A stretch of DNA of 64,000 nucleotides from Curtobacterium sp. SGAir0471. Its GTDB lineage: Bacteria > Actinomycetota > Actinomycetes > Actinomycetales > Microbacteriaceae. Each line of letters opens with the position of its first letter. Within the stretch, counting starts at the first letter, position 1. Location of the stretch: positions 2,542,001 through 2,606,000 of the forward strand of contig NZ_CP027869.1 of assembly GCF_005490985.1 (NCBI RefSeq), in the 5' to 3' direction. Both the position numbers and the translations under genes were made by a program. Below, in pieces: positions 1 to 8,909 of this stretch. The notes beneath the pieces are model-generated. The model did not search any database. It was given only the letters and a program-made list of their open reading frames with translations, and was not told the origin of the DNA.

Positions 1-78
1 GTGCTCGACTCGGGAGACCGGCTCGCCCCGAAGGTCGTCCGCGACGTCTCGAAGGTCCTCGCCCGCGGTCGCGTCTGA
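1..78 (+). CDS. 3' end of an unidentified gene, cut by the window edge
   Basis: An open frame enters from the left edge and stops with TGA at 76-78. The last residues read LAPKVVRDVSKVLARGRV, with mostly G/C third positions. The fragment is too short to assign to a family. It overlaps the open 3' end of the MmcQ-like gene on the other strand, so only one of the two may be coding here. Confidence 0.4.
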   Translation: MLDSGDRLAPKVVRDVSKVLARGRV

Positions 79-462
79 GTCACCGGCACGACGTCCTGCG
101 CCGGGATCGAGCGGGCGTCGGGCCCTCGGGAGGCCGGCGACCACGAGGTCGTACGAGTTCGCGACGAGGTCCTCGACCATCGTCTCGTCGAGTCCGTCGC
201 CCGGCGAGAGCGTGATCCAGTGCCGCTTGTCCATGTGCCACCCCGGAGTGATCTCGGCGTGGTCGCGCACGAGGGCCGCCGCGTGCGGCGGAGCACACTT
301 GAGGTTGACGATCGGGACGCCGCGCAGCGTCGTCGCGAGGACGAACATCCGCCCGACCACCTTGTGGACGACGGAGTGCTCGCCGAAGGGCTGCGTCTCC
401 TCGACCGCGGGGAGCGCGAGGGCCGTCCGGAAGGTCACCTCGTGCAGTGCTGCGCCGTCCAC
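1..462 (-). CDS. MmcQ/YjbR family protein, 3' end unresolved
   Basis: The frame read leftwards from GTG at 462 encodes a typical small MmcQ/YjbR (CyaY-like fold) protein. Visible family signatures are LPAVEETQPFGEHSVVHKV near the N terminus, a central KVVGRMFVLA strand, NLKCAPP, the GWHMDKRHW motif and the closing NSYDLVVAGLP. Function in this family is not firmly known; DNA binding has been proposed. A GTG at 480 is an alternative start. The family normally ends about 15-25 residues after DLVV, near position 130. Here no in-frame stop appears before the window edge, and third-position G/C bias drops after about position 150, so the C terminus is uncertain (long tail, lost stop or frameshift). 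The serE-like cysE gene ends just upstream on the same strand. Confidence 0.6.
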   Translation of the reverse strand, partial: MDGAALHEVTFRTALALPAVEETQPFGEHSVVHKVVGRMFVLATTLRGVPIVNLKCAPPHAAALVRDHAEITPGWHMDKRHWITLSPGDGLDETMVEDLVANSYDLVVAGLPRARRPLDPGAGRRAGDSDATAGEDLRDVADDLRGEPVSRVEH

Positions 463-533
463 CCCACCAGCATGCCGCACGGTCCCGACACGACGGCGAG
501 CGCGACCACGACGGCGAGCGCGGCCGGCGGCGG

Positions 534-1118
534 TCAGAGCGTCGGGACGCCCTCGTGCCCGGACCTCGGCCTGGCGGTCCCGGCGATGCCGGTGACCACG
601 GAGCCCGCGGGAACGTCCTTCGTGACGACCGTGTTCGCCCCGACGACCGAGTCCGCGCCCACCGTGATCGCGCCGATCAACGACGACCCGGCGCCGAGCA
701 CCACGCGGTCCCCCACGGTCGGGTGCCGCCGCTGCCCCGGACCGTGTTCCCCGCCACGCCCGCCGAGGGTGACCCCGTGGAAGAGCAGGACGTCGTCACC
801 GATGACCGCCGTCTCCCCGATCACGACGCCCATGCCGTGGTCGATGAAGAACCGGCGACCGATGCGCGCCCCGGGGTGGATCTCGATGCCGGTGACCGAT
901 CGGGCGATCTGCGCGACCCCCCGGGCGACGAACCGCGAGCCGGGGAGGCCCCGCGCGAGCCAGAGCCGGTGCGTGAGCCGGTGGGTCCAGATCGCGTGCA
1001 GCCCCGAGTAGACGACCGCGTTCTCCAGGTCGCCCCGGGCGGCGGGGTCACCGCGGCGTGCCGCAGCAAGGTCCTCCCGGACCCGCCACAGCACGCCACG
1101 TCGGACGGCACGCGTCAC
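534..1118 (-). CDS. cysE: Serine O-acetyltransferase
   Basis: This 194-aa protein transfers acetyl from acetyl-CoA to L-serine, giving the O-acetylserine used by CysK. The N-terminal half is helical. The C-terminal half is a left-handed beta-helix of hexapeptide repeats, with the signature [28 protein letters not shown] and [18 protein letters not shown]. The length fits the short actinobacterial CysE type. GTG at 1118 overlaps the cysK stop as GTGA, so the two genes are translationally coupled in the order cysK-cysE. The hexapeptide region is also shared with other acetyltransferases, but the neighbour makes the serine assignment secure. Confidence 0.93.
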   Translation of the reverse strand: MTRAVRRGVLWRVREDLAAARRGDPAARGDLENAVVYSGLHAIWTHRLTHRLWLARGLPGSRFVARGVAQIARSVTGIEIHPGARIGRRFFIDHGMGVVIGETAVIGDDVLLFHGVTLGGRGGEHGPGQRRHPTVGDRVVLGAGSSLIGAITVGADSVVGANTVVTKDVPAGSVVTGIAGTARPRSGHEGVPTL

Positions 1119-2053
1119 GCAGTGAGCCCCTCGAACAGCGGCGTGGACAGGTAGCGCTCACCGGTGTCGCACACGATCGCGACGACGCGCTTGCCGGCGT
1201 TCTCCGGGCGGGCGGCGATCTCGACGGCCGCGTGGATGATCGCGCCGGACGAGATGCCCGACAGGATGCCCTCCTCGGTACCGAGCGCGCGGGCGACCCG
1301 GAGCGCGTCGTCGAGCTCGACGTCGAACACCTCGTCGATGACGTCGCGGTCGAGGACCTCGGGCACGAAGTTGGCACCGATGCCCTGGATCTTGTGCGGG
1401 CCGGCCTTCCCCTCGGTCAGCAGCGGGGAGTCCTTGGGCTCGACGGCGACGATCTGCACGCCGGGCACGCGCTCCTTGAGCACCTGCCCGACACCCGTGA
1501 TGGTGCCGCCGGTGCCGACGCCGGCGACGAAGACGTCGACGTGACCCTCGGTGTCGCGGAGGATCTCCTCCGCCGTGGTCTTCCGGTGGATCGCGGCGTT
1601 CGCCGGCGTCTCGAACTGGTGGGCCAGGATCGCGCCGGGGGTCTCGTCGACGATCTGGCCGGCGCGGGCCACGGCGCCCTTCATGCCCTCGGAGCCCGGG
1701 GTCAGGACGATCTCGGCGCCGAAGGCTCGGATCAGGGCCCGCCGCTCGACGCTCATCGTCTCGGGCATCGTGATGACGACGCGGTAGCCACGTGCGGCGC
1801 CGACCAGGGCGAGCGCGATGCCGGTGTTGCCCGACGAGCCCTCGACGATCGTGCCGCCCGGGCGCAGTTCGCCGGACTCCTCGGCCGCGTCGATGATCGC
1901 GACGCCGAGGCGGTCCTTCACGCTGGAGCCCGGGTTGTAGAACTCGAGCTTCGCGAGCACCTCGGCACCGTCGGCCTTCGGCAGGCGGTTGAGCCGGACG
2001 AGCGGGGTGTTGCCGAACGCCTGCGAGATGTTGTCGTAGATGGTGCCGGTCAT
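1115..2053 (-). CDS. cysK: Cysteine synthase A (O-acetylserine sulfhydrylase)
   Basis: This 312-aa PLP enzyme makes L-cysteine from O-acetylserine and sulfide in the cytoplasm. Visible signatures are [11 protein letters not shown] near the start, [11 protein letters not shown] holding the PLP lysine, the [10 protein letters not shown] phosphate/substrate loop, and [10 protein letters not shown] for the PLP phosphate. ATG at 2053 was chosen because GGAGGA lies just upstream and homologues begin at this point. An in-frame codon 10 residues upstream lacks family support. The gene leads a two-gene operon with cysE, joined by a 4-bp overlap. Confidence 0.96.
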   Translation of the reverse strand: MTGTIYDNISQAFGNTPLVRLNRLPKADGAEVLAKLEFYNPGSSVKDRLGVAIIDAAEESGELRPGGTIVEGSSGNTGIALALVGAARGYRVVITMPETMSVERRALIRAFGAEIVLTPGSEGMKGAVARAGQIVDETPGAILAHQFETPANAAIHRKTTAEEILRDTEGHVDVFVAGVGTGGTITGVGQVLKERVPGVQIVAVEPKDSPLLTEGKAGPHKIQGIGANFVPEVLDRDVIDEVFDVELDDALRVARALGTEEGILSGISSGAIIHAAVEIAARPENAGKRVVAIVCDTGERYLSTPLFEGLTA

Positions 2054-2170
2054 CCGTTGTCGTCCTCCGGGTCGAGTCGTCACGCCGTCGGTGGCGGCGC
2101 TGCGGTCCGCTCGCGATCTTAGCGACGGCGCCCGGCGTTCCCCTGTCGATGACGCCCGTTGACGCCCGTC

Positions 2171-3186
2171 CTACTCGCCGCCGAGCAGCGCACGCCGCAA
2201 CTGCGCCTCCGTCGGCAGTGATCGCTGTAGGTCGGGCGGCAGGAGTTCGTAGGACGCGACACCCACCGGTGCGTTCGCCGCGCTGAGTGCGTAGCGGACG
2301 ACGGCGTCGTTCTTGCCGCCGACGAGCAGGAGCCCGACGGTCTCGGCGTGGTGGTCGCGGCGCAGTCGGTCGTCGACGAGGGCGACGTAGTAGGTGAGCT
2401 GGCCGAGGTTCTCCGGCCGGAAGGCGCCGGTCTTGAGCTCCACGACCACGTAGCGCAGCTGCTCGACGTGGAAGAAGAGGAGGTCGACGAAGAAGTCGCT
2501 GCCCTCGACCTCGAAGTGGACCTGGCGTCCGACGAACGCGAACCCTCGCCGAGCTCCCGGAGCGTCTCGGCGATCCGGGTCGTCATCGCCGCCTCCAGCG
2601 TTCGCTCGTCGCGGTCGCCGTCCACCGCGAGGAAGTCGAGGACGTACGGATCGCGGGTCATCTGCTGCGCCAGGTCGGCTCCGTCCGCGTCGAGCAGGCG
2701 GCTGAAGTTCGTGCTGGCGGCACCGTGTCGCTCGTGGGCGCCGCTCCTGATGTTGTGGCGGAGGACGTTCCGAGACCACCCGGACTGCGCGGCGGTCGCC
2801 GCGTACCACGCCCGTACCGCAGGCGATCGGACACCGAGCAGGAGCGTGACGTGCCCCCAGGGCAATCGGTCAACAAGCTGTTGACCGATTGCTTGCTCGT
2901 TCGGCCAGGCGACCGCGAACTGACGCATGTACTTGAGGTTCGTCGCGGAGAAGCCGCGCATCGCCGGGAACTCGCTCCGGAGGTCTTCCGCGAGGCGACC
3001 GAGGACCCCGCTCCCCCACGGCGCGGATCGGGACCGCTCGAGCAGTTCGCGGCCGATCGCCCAGTAGAGGTGGATGACGTGCGCGTTGGCAGCGAGCTGC
3101 ACCGCGGTCCTGGTGCCGCGGACGTGGACGCGGATGGCGTCGAGCGTTTCCCGGTACGTCGCCGGGAGCAGGTTCCCCTCGTTCAT
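2171..3186 (-). pseudogene. DUF1016 (YhcG-like) PD-(D/E)XK nuclease family gene with a 1-base frameshift
   Basis: The 5' part (ATG 3186 to about 2546) encodes the DUF1016 N-terminal domain, with HLYWAIGRELLERS, GFSATNLKYMRQF and LPWGHVTLLL. The 3' part continues in another frame with the nuclease domain: FAFVGRQVHFEVEG, FFVDLLFFH, RYVVVELKTGAF and ENLGQLTYYVALVDD. The family reads LRELGEG-FAFVGRQ without a break. In this sequence GAGGGTTCGCG stands where GAGGGGTTCGCG would restore one frame of 338 codons, so one G is missing from a short G run (plus-strand C run 2543-2545). It is either a real null allele or a homopolymer sequencing error. Active-site residues (D in VDLLFF, E and K in VELK) are intact downstream. 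YhcG-like proteins often accompany defence or mobile DNA, but none is visible here. Confidence 0.88.
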
Positions 3187-3280
3187 CGCACAAGTGTCAT
3201 GAGCAGGGCGCGCGCGGGGCGAGCTATCGGAATGTACGGCGACCGCGATGGGAAGAGGCGGAGCAGGAGTCCCGAGCGGC

Positions 3281-3302
3281 GCGCGGCGGTCGTACGCCGC
3301 GC
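3281..3302 (-). terminator. Hairpin after the dipeptidase gene
   Basis: Eight-base perfect arms (GCGCGGCG and CGCCGCGC) surround a 6-nt loop, 53 bp past the dipeptidase stop. No U-tract follows. The rest of 3187-3354 shows nothing recognisable. Confidence 0.5.
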
Positions 3303-3354
3303 CCCCCGGCCGCGTCCCTGCCACCGCAGCGCCGACCACGACCGGCAGCCGGCC

Positions 3355-4389
3355 TCAGTGCAGCGCGCTCCCCGCGAACCGCTCGTCCGTCGCCTCGAGC
3401 ACCCGCAGCACGTTCCCGCCGGCGAGCGCCCGCAGGTCGTCGTCGCCCCAGCCGCGGCGGCGGAGCTCCTCCGCGAGCACCGGGTACCGCGACACGTCCC
3501 GCAGGTCCGGCGGCAGCACCGGTGTGCCGTCGTAGTCGCCGCCGAGCCCGATGTGGCGCGCCCCCGCGACCTCGCGGGCGTGGTCGACGTGGTCGGCGAC
3601 GTCCGCCACGGTGACGAGCGGCGGCTCCCCCTCGGAGCCGGCTTCCTCCCAGTCCGCCCACGCGCGCGAGACGAACTTCGGCACGAACGTGATCATCACG
3701 ACGCCGCCGTTGTCTCCGAGTCGGACGAGCACGTCGTCGGGGACGTTCCGCGGGTGGTCGTCGACGGCGACGGTCGACGAGTGGCTGAAGACGACCGGCT
3801 GCGTCGCGACGTCGAGGGTGTCGCGCATCGTCGCCGGTGCGGTGTGGGACAGGTCGACGAGCATGCCGATCCGCTCCATCTCGGCGACGACCTCGCGGCC
3901 GCGGTCGGTCAGGCCCCCGTGCGCCCGGACACCGGTGGCCGAGTCCGCCCAGGTCGTGTCGTCGTTGTGCGTCAGCGTCATGTAGCGGACACCCAGCCGG
4001 GCGAACGACCGGAGCACCGCGAGGTCGTCGCCGATCGAGTGGCCGCCCTCGGCACCGAGCAACGACGCGATGCGTCCGGCATCGACGGTGGCACGCAGCT
4101 CGGCGGCGGTCCGCACGAACGTCAGGTCGTCCGGGTACCGCGCGACGATCCGGTGCGCGGTGTCGATCTGCTGCAGCGTGGTCCGCACGGGATCCGGGTC
4201 GTCGGACGGCACGAACACCGACCAGAACTGACCGACGACCCCACCGGCCCGGAGCTTCGGCAGGTCGGTGTGCAGCGTCCCCTGCTCGGTGTCGATGCCC
4301 TCGACGCCGGAGTCGTGGGACTCGCGACGCTCCCAGGGCAGGTCGTTGTGTCCGTCGATGACCGGGAAGGCGAGGGAGTCGAACGTCAT
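3355..4389 (-). CDS. Membrane-dipeptidase family (peptidase M19) metallohydrolase
   Basis: This 344-aa zinc dipeptidase belongs to the renal-dipeptidase amidohydrolase family. Zinc ligands are visible in family order: the HxD pair in VIDGHNDLPW at residues 12-18, Glu and His in LLGAEGGHSIGD, His in LVDLSHTAP, and His in VVFSHSSTVAV. Asp in GLGGDYDG follows near the C terminus. It hydrolyses dipeptides, possibly D-amino-acid-containing ones. No signal peptide is seen, so it is cytoplasmic here. The start is supported by a -10 hexamer TAGCGT that ends 7 nt before the ATG, which implies a leaderless message. It is transcribed divergently from the GNAT gene at 4435. Confidence 0.92.
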   Translation of the reverse strand: MTFDSLAFPVIDGHNDLPWERRESHDSGVEGIDTEQGTLHTDLPKLRAGGVVGQFWSVFVPSDDPDPVRTTLQQIDTAHRIVARYPDDLTFVRTAAELRATVDAGRIASLLGAEGGHSIGDDLAVLRSFARLGVRYMTLTHNDDTTWADSATGVRAHGGLTDRGREVVAEMERIGMLVDLSHTAPATMRDTLDVATQPVVFSHSSTVAVDDHPRNVPDDVLVRLGDNGGVVMITFVPKFVSRAWADWEEAGSEGEPPLVTVADVADHVDHAREVAGARHIGLGGDYDGTPVLPPDLRDVSRYPVLAEELRRRGWGDDDLRALAGGNVLRVLEATDERFAGSALH

Positions 4390-4396
4390 GGCGCCG

Positions 4397-4402
4397 ACGC
4401 TA
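4397..4402 (-). promoter_or_regulatory. -10 hexamer TAGCGT of the dipeptidase gene
   Basis: TAGCGT on the minus strand is separated by 7 nt from ATG 4389. The position predicts transcription starting at the initiation codon. Confidence 0.6.
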
Positions 4403-4422
4403 CCCTGCGACCGCAGGCTCAC

Positions 4423-4428
4423 TAGGCT
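4423..4428 (+). promoter_or_regulatory. -10 hexamer TAGGCT of the GNAT gene
   Basis: TAGGCT lies 6 nt before GTG 4435. Together with the hexamer at 4397 it forms a compact divergent promoter pair within 45 bp. Confidence 0.6.
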
Positions 4429-4434
4429 CGCGGT

Positions 4435-5007
4435 GTGCTCCCCGTGACGCTCCGCACCGACCGGCTCGTGCTCTCCGCTCCGGGTCCGGCCGATGTCGAG
4501 GCCGTCGTCGCGTACGCGAACGACCCCGACGTGATCGCCTTCACCCCGGTCCCGGTGCCGTACGGTCACGCCGAGGCGCACCGGTTCCTCGAGCAGGTCG
4601 ATGCCGGGTGGCGCGACGACACCCGCTACGACTTCGGGATCCGACGAGCGGACGACCCACGGTTGCTCGGCACGGTCGGCGTGTTCGGCTTCGCGGACGG
4701 CGCCGGCGAGATCGGCTACGCACTGCACCCCGACGGCCGCGGGCACGGGTTCGTGACCGAGGCCGCAGCGCGCGTACTGGATTGGGCCTTCGCAGCCCCG
4801 CCGACCGGGCTGGGTCTGGTGCGGGTGCAGTGGCGCGCGCTCGGCACGAACGCGGCCTCGGCCGCGACCGCCCGGCGGATCGGCATGCGGTTCGAGGGCC
4901 GGTCCCGCTCCGCCGTCGTGCACCGCGGGGTGCGCCACGACCAACTGCTCGCCGCCGTGCTGCGGGACGACGACCGGAGCACGCCGACGGACTGGCCGAC
5001 GCCGTGA
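4435..5007 (+). CDS. GNAT-family N-acetyltransferase (RimJ/RimL type)
   Basis: This 190-aa acetyl-CoA-dependent acetyltransferase has the RimJ/RimL layout. It shows LRTDRLVLSAPGPADVEAVV at the N terminus, the acetyl-CoA loop GYALHPDGRGHGFVTEAA, and NAASAATARRIGMRFEG near the C terminus. The acceptor cannot be read from the sequence; members act on ribosomal protein N termini, small amines or antibiotics. GTG 4435 follows a -10 element by 6 nt. The stop overlaps the next gene in a GTGA, so the SRPBCC gene is co-translated. Confidence 0.87.
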   Translation: MLPVTLRTDRLVLSAPGPADVEAVVAYANDPDVIAFTPVPVPYGHAEAHRFLEQVDAGWRDDTRYDFGIRRADDPRLLGTVGVFGFADGAGEIGYALHPDGRGHGFVTEAAARVLDWAFAAPPTGLGLVRVQWRALGTNAASAATARRIGMRFEGRSRSAVVHRGVRHDQLLAAVLRDDDRSTPTDWPTP

Positions 5008-5549
5008 CGGTCGCCTTCCGCGTCGTCACCGAGATCGCCGCTCCGGTCGAGCGCGTCTTCGCGCTGTCGCTCGACATCGGCGCGCACGAGCGATCGATGG
5101 CCGACACCGATGAACGCGCCGTTGCCGGCACGACGACCGGCACGATCGGGCTCGGGGAGAGCGTCACGTGGCGCGCGCGGCACTTCGGGGTCGTCTGGTC
5201 GATGACGAGCAGGATCACCGCCATGGAGGCTCCGGGTCGCTTCGTCGACGAGCAGGTGCGTGGTCCGTTCGCACAGTTCCGGCACGAGCACCGGTTCGAG
5301 CCGTCGGTCGTCGGCACGCGCATGGTGGACGAGATCGTCTTCCGGGCACCGCTCGGTCCGCTCGGGTGGCTGGCCGAGCGGATCGCGCTCGCCCGGTACC
5401 TGCCGCGGCTGATCGCCGCGCGGAACGCAGCGCTGCGCGACGAGCTCGAGCGGGGCGACCCGCCGCCGCGGCGCGGCGACGGGCGCCGACACGACCGCGA
5501 CGACCGCGACGACGGTCAGCGAGCGGCGAGCTCCCCGAGCGCGTCGTAG
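5004..5549 (+). CDS. SRPBCC (START-like) family protein
   Basis: This 181-aa protein has the SRPBCC ligand-binding fold. It opens with FRVVTEIAAPVERVFALSLDIGAHERSM and continues with strands through VTWRARHFGVVWSMTSRI and RGPFAQFRHEHRFEP. Such proteins bind hydrophobic ligands or resemble polyketide cyclases; the ligand here is unknown. The C-terminal 25 residues are Arg/Asp-rich and look disordered. GTG 5004 overlaps the GNAT stop. The last 34 bp overlap the convergent rpiR-type gene tail-to-tail. Confidence 0.78.
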   Translation: MTVAFRVVTEIAAPVERVFALSLDIGAHERSMADTDERAVAGTTTGTIGLGESVTWRARHFGVVWSMTSRITAMEAPGRFVDEQVRGPFAQFRHEHRFEPSVVGTRMVDEIVFRAPLGPLGWLAERIALARYLPRLIAARNAALRDELERGDPPPRRGDGRRHDRDDRDDGQRAASSPSAS

Positions 5550-6346
5550 GCAGCGGCGACGGCGTCCACGCGGGCACGACCCGCCGGTCCGGAGGCCTCG
5601 TACACGTCGTTCGCGATCGCTGCGACGACCGCGAAGAGCGCCGCCATCGAGTCGAACGCCGACGGCGAGTCCACCGGGCAGAGCACCGCGGTCGCCGCGG
5701 GAGCCGCGATCACCGCCGCCGTCGGGTCCCCGAGGACGACCACGTCGGCACCGGTCGCGACGCAGTGCCGGACGAGCCGCTCGGCACCCGCCGCGTGGCG
5801 CCGGACGGTGACGAGCACGACGAGGTCCCGCCGGTCGAGGTCGGCGACCTCCTCGCCCAGACGCTGCCCCGGAGCCGGACCGATCCGCACGTCCGGACGC
5901 ACCTGCGCCAGCTGCGACCGGAGCTGCATGGCGACGGGGTGGGCACCGCGTTCCCCGAAGACGAGCACCCGACGGGCACGGACGATGCGGCGGGCGAGTC
6001 GGACGCGGTCCGCCCGCGCGAGTGAGGCGAACGCGGCGTCGAGGTTCCGCGCCTCGACAGCGCGCTGATCGACGTGCGCGGCGTCCTCGGCCGCCCAGGG
6101 CAGGCCGCTGCCCCGCGCGGACATGAGTTCCTGCCGGACCTCGGCCGCGTCCTGGAACCCCAGGGAGCGGACGAGCCGCGACACCGTGGCCTTCGAGGTA
6201 CCCGACTCGGCCGCGAGCTCGGCGGAGGTGCCGACGAGCAGCAGCTCCGGGTCGTGGCGGACCATCGCGGCGACCCGGCGTTCGGCGGGCGACAGCCGGT
6301 CCCAGACCGCGTCGACCCGGGCGCGGACGTCGGGCACGGCGCTCAC
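5516..6346 (-). CDS. MurR/RpiR-family transcriptional regulator of the ureide operon
   Basis: This 276-aa regulator has an N-terminal RpiR helix-turn-helix (LSPAERRVAAMVRHDPELLL, then SAELAAESGTSKATVSRLVRSLGF) and a C-terminal SIS domain (residues about 115-240, ARRVLVFGERGAHPVAMQL and LVVLVTVRRHAAG). SIS domains sense phosphosugars or other small molecules. As the last gene of the allantoin operon it is the obvious candidate to control it; this is inferred from position. GTG 6346 overlaps the stop of the amidohydrolase gene (GTGA). Its 3' end overlaps the convergent SRPBCC gene by 34 bp. Confidence 0.88.
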   Translation of the reverse strand: MSAVPDVRARVDAVWDRLSPAERRVAAMVRHDPELLLVGTSAELAAESGTSKATVSRLVRSLGFQDAAEVRQELMSARGSGLPWAAEDAAHVDQRAVEARNLDAAFASLARADRVRLARRIVRARRVLVFGERGAHPVAMQLRSQLAQVRPDVRIGPAPGQRLGEEVADLDRRDLVVLVTVRRHAAGAERLVRHCVATGADVVVLGDPTAAVIAAPAATAVLCPVDSPSAFDSMAALFAVVAAIANDVYEASGPAGRARVDAVAAAYDALGELAAR

Positions 6347-7653
6347 CGGGTTTCCGCCCGGTCGTCGGCGATGCGCTCGACGGCCACGGCCAGGGCGTCG
6401 AGGCCGAGTGCGACGTCGTCCTCGGAGACGAACTCGTCGGGGTGGTGGCTGATGCCGTCCGGGTTGCGGAGGAACAGCATCGCCACGTCGGTGACGAGTC
6501 CGAGGGACATCGCGTCGTGCCCGGCGCGCGAGAACAGCTCGGCCGGCGCGACCTCTCCCGTCGCGGCGATCCCGGCGCGGACGGCGTCCATCAACGCCGG
6601 GGCGCAGAACACCGCCGGTGCGCGGTGCACCTCGGTCGGCGCCACCGTCACCCCCCGGCGGGCCCCGATCTCGTCGAACGCGGCCGTTATGGACTCCCAG
6701 ACGCGGTCACGGCCCTCGTCGAACTCGCCGCGCAGGTCGACGCTGAACCGGGCGAGCCCCGGGACGACGTTGACCGCTCCGGGTTCCACCGACATCGTCC
6801 CGACGGTCCCGACGTGCTGCTCGGCACGGCAGATCCGTTCGACGGCGAGCGCCGCCTCGGCCGCGGCGAGCAGGGCGTCGTGCCGCCGCTCGTACGGCGT
6901 GCCGCCGGCGTGCCGGGCCTCGCCGACCGCCTCGACGGAGAACCGTCGGGCACTCGCGATGCTCGTGACGACGCCGAGCGCCTGACCGGCCTGCTCCAGG
7001 TACGGACCCTGCTCGATGTGCGCCTCGAGGTAGCCGACGAGTCGCTCCGGGCGCAGTGCCGCCTCGCCGACGCGGGCGGGGTCGAGCCCGAAGTCGGTGA
7101 AGGCCTGCCGGAGCGTGGTGCCGTCACCGTCCTCGAGGTCCCACCAGGCGTCGTCCCAGACCCCGGCGACCGCGGAGGACCCGAGCAGGGCCTTGCCGAA
7201 CCGCGTTCCCTCTTCGTCGGAGAACGCGATGACCTGCAGCGCGAAGGGCAGCGGCCCGGACGCGGCGAGCCGGGCCGCGGTGCGGATCGCCATGAGCACC
7301 CCGACGACGCCGTCGTAGCGACCGGCGTCGACCACGGTGTCGAGGTGTGAGCCGAGCAGCAGCACGGGGGCGTCCGGCGTCGCGCCGTCGACGATGCCGT
7401 GCAGGTTGCCGGCGGCGTCCTGCCAGGTGCGGAGTCCGGCGTCCTGCATCCACTCCGCGACCACCGCGTTCACCCGGGCGTGCTCCGGGGACAGGTACAC
7501 GCGGGTGGTGCGTCCTTCGTCCTGCGAGATCTCGGCGAGGGTGTCGCACCACCGGACGATCGTCGCGGCGTCGGCGATCGCGCGGGCGCTCGCCGTCGGT
7601 GCTCCCGGTGCCGCGGGTGCCTCGGTGGTCGAGGGTCCGGTCGCCGGCGTCAC
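6343..7653 (-). CDS. allC: Allantoate amidohydrolase-type M20 metallohydrolase
   Basis: This 436-aa Zn/Mn-dependent amidase belongs to the AllC/HyuC branch of peptidase M20. Metal-site motifs are visible: LLLGSHLDTVVDAGRYDG, FSDEEGTRFG, EAHIEQGPYLE, and the late FSRAGHDAMSLG with SHHPDEFV. The expected reaction is allantoate to ureidoglycine with release of ammonia and carbon dioxide. N-carbamoyl-amino acid hydrolysis is the main alternative; the flanking allantoinase and ureidoglycine aminotransferase genes favour allantoate. About 25 low-complexity Ala/Thr/Pro residues precede the conserved core. GTG 7653 overlaps the stop of the aminotransferase gene by 4 bp. Confidence 0.88.
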   Translation of the reverse strand: MTPATGPSTTEAPAAPGAPTASARAIADAATIVRWCDTLAEISQDEGRTTRVYLSPEHARVNAVVAEWMQDAGLRTWQDAAGNLHGIVDGATPDAPVLLLGSHLDTVVDAGRYDGVVGVLMAIRTAARLAASGPLPFALQVIAFSDEEGTRFGKALLGSSAVAGVWDDAWWDLEDGDGTTLRQAFTDFGLDPARVGEAALRPERLVGYLEAHIEQGPYLEQAGQALGVVTSIASARRFSVEAVGEARHAGGTPYERRHDALLAAAEAALAVERICRAEQHVGTVGTMSVEPGAVNVVPGLARFSVDLRGEFDEGRDRVWESITAAFDEIGARRGVTVAPTEVHRAPAVFCAPALMDAVRAGIAATGEVAPAELFSRAGHDAMSLGLVTDVAMLFLRNPDGISHHPDEFVSEDDVALGLDALAVAVERIADDRAETR

Positions 7654-8909
7654 GCGGGTGCCCCGATGGATGCGGTGCGATCGGTGTCGACGGCGGGGCC
7701 GGCGTGCACGTCGAGGGCGGCGTCGACCCCTGCGCCCTGCGGCACGGCGTGGCCGGCGCGGCGCAGGCAGTGCTCGAGCGCGGCGAGGGTCCGCACGACG
7801 GTGTCCTTCCGCGCGTTGTAGCCCATCGTCCCGATGCGCCAGACCCGTCCGTGCAGCGGCCCGAAGGACGTGCCGATCTCGATGCCGTGGTCCTCGAGCA
7901 TCGCGCCGCGGACCTGATCGCCCACGACGTCGTCCGGGATCTCCACGGCGACGACGTTGTGCATCTTGTGGGCGACGTCGCCGAACACGCGCAGCCCGAG
8001 GGCCTCGACCCCGGCGAGCATCGCCCGACCGGCGGTCGCGTGGCGCTCGATCACGGCTTCGCGCCCCTCCTCGAGCAGGATGCGGGCGCACTCGTTCGCG
8101 GCGTAGAGCATCGACGCGGCCTCGGTGTGGTGGTTGAGTCGTCGCGGGCCCCAGTAGTCGAGGATCATCGCGAGGTCGAGGTAGTTCGAGCGGATCGGGT
8201 CGTCGGACACGACGTCGTCGGCCTCGCGGATGCCGGCCTCGATGCTCCGGCGGCCGTCGAGCACCGACACGGCACGCGGCGACAGGGTGATCGGCGCGCT
8301 GCCGGAGGGCCCGCCCAGGCACTTCTGCAGGCCGGCGCTCACGACGTCGATCCCCCAGGCGTCGGTCTCGAGCGGGTTGCCGCCGACGCTCGCCGTGGCG
8401 TCGGTGTAGAGCAGCACGCCGTGCCGCTCGCAGATCGCCCCGAGCTCGTCGAGCGGCTGGTTCATCGTCGTCGAGGTGTCGCCCTGCACCACTGCCAGGA
8501 CCTTCGGCCGGACCCGGCGCACGGCGTCCTCGATCACCGACGGCGGGAAGACCTGCCCCCACTCGGTCTCGATCGTGTGCACCTCGGCACCGGCACGCGT
8601 GGCGATCTCGGCGAGCAGGTGCCCGAAGCGTCCGAAGACCGGCACGAGCACGCGGTCGCCCGGGGCGAGCAGGGACACCAGGGCCGCCTCGATGCCCGCG
8701 CGGGAGGTGCCGTCGACGAGCACCGTGGCGTCGTTCCGCGTCCCGAAGACCTGGCGGTAGAGCTCCTGCGTCTCGGTCATCGTCGCCGTCATCCACGGGT
8801 CGTACTGCCCGACGAGCGGGGTCGACAGCGCGCGGAGCACGCGGGGGTCCGCGTCGATCGGTCCCGGCCCCATGAGGAGTCGGGCGGGCGGGTTCACTGG
8901 CTGGGTCAT
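7650..8909 (-). CDS. pucG: (S)-Ureidoglycine-glyoxylate aminotransferase-like PLP enzyme
   Basis: This 419-aa class V aminotransferase matches the alanine-glyoxylate/PucG group. It shows LLMGPGPIDADPRVLRALSTP at the N terminus, the DGTSRAGIEAAL cofactor loop, the YTDATASVGGNPLE aspartate site, and the PLP-lysine motif SAGLQKCLGGPSGSAP. PucG uses the ureidoglycine made from allantoate as amino donor to glyoxylate, yielding glycine. Alanine-glyoxylate aminotransferase activity cannot be excluded from sequence, but the operon supports PucG. ATG 8909 overlaps the allantoinase stop (ATGA). Confidence 0.88.
   Translation of the reverse strand: MTQPVNPPARLLMGPGPIDADPRVLRALSTPLVGQYDPWMTATMTETQELYRQVFGTRNDATVLVDGTSRAGIEAALVSLLAPGDRVLVPVFGRFGHLLAEIATRAGAEVHTIETEWGQVFPPSVIEDAVRRVRPKVLAVVQGDTSTTMNQPLDELGAICERHGVLLYTDATASVGGNPLETDAWGIDVVSAGLQKCLGGPSGSAPITLSPRAVSVLDGRRSIEAGIREADDVVSDDPIRSNYLDLAMILDYWGPRRLNHHTEAASMLYAANECARILLEEGREAVIERHATAGRAMLAGVEALGLRVFGDVAHKMHNVVAVEIPDDVVGDQVRGAMLEDHGIEIGTSFGPLHGRVWRIGTMGYNARKDTVVRTLAALEHCLRRAGHAVPQGAGVDAALDVHAGPAVDTDRTASIGAPA

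Noticed and set aside
2119..2600. The alternative frame continuing the DUF1016 N-terminal part to 2119
   Set aside because: It turns into Arg/Ser/Thr low complexity right after LRELGEG, while the family sequence continues in the other frame.
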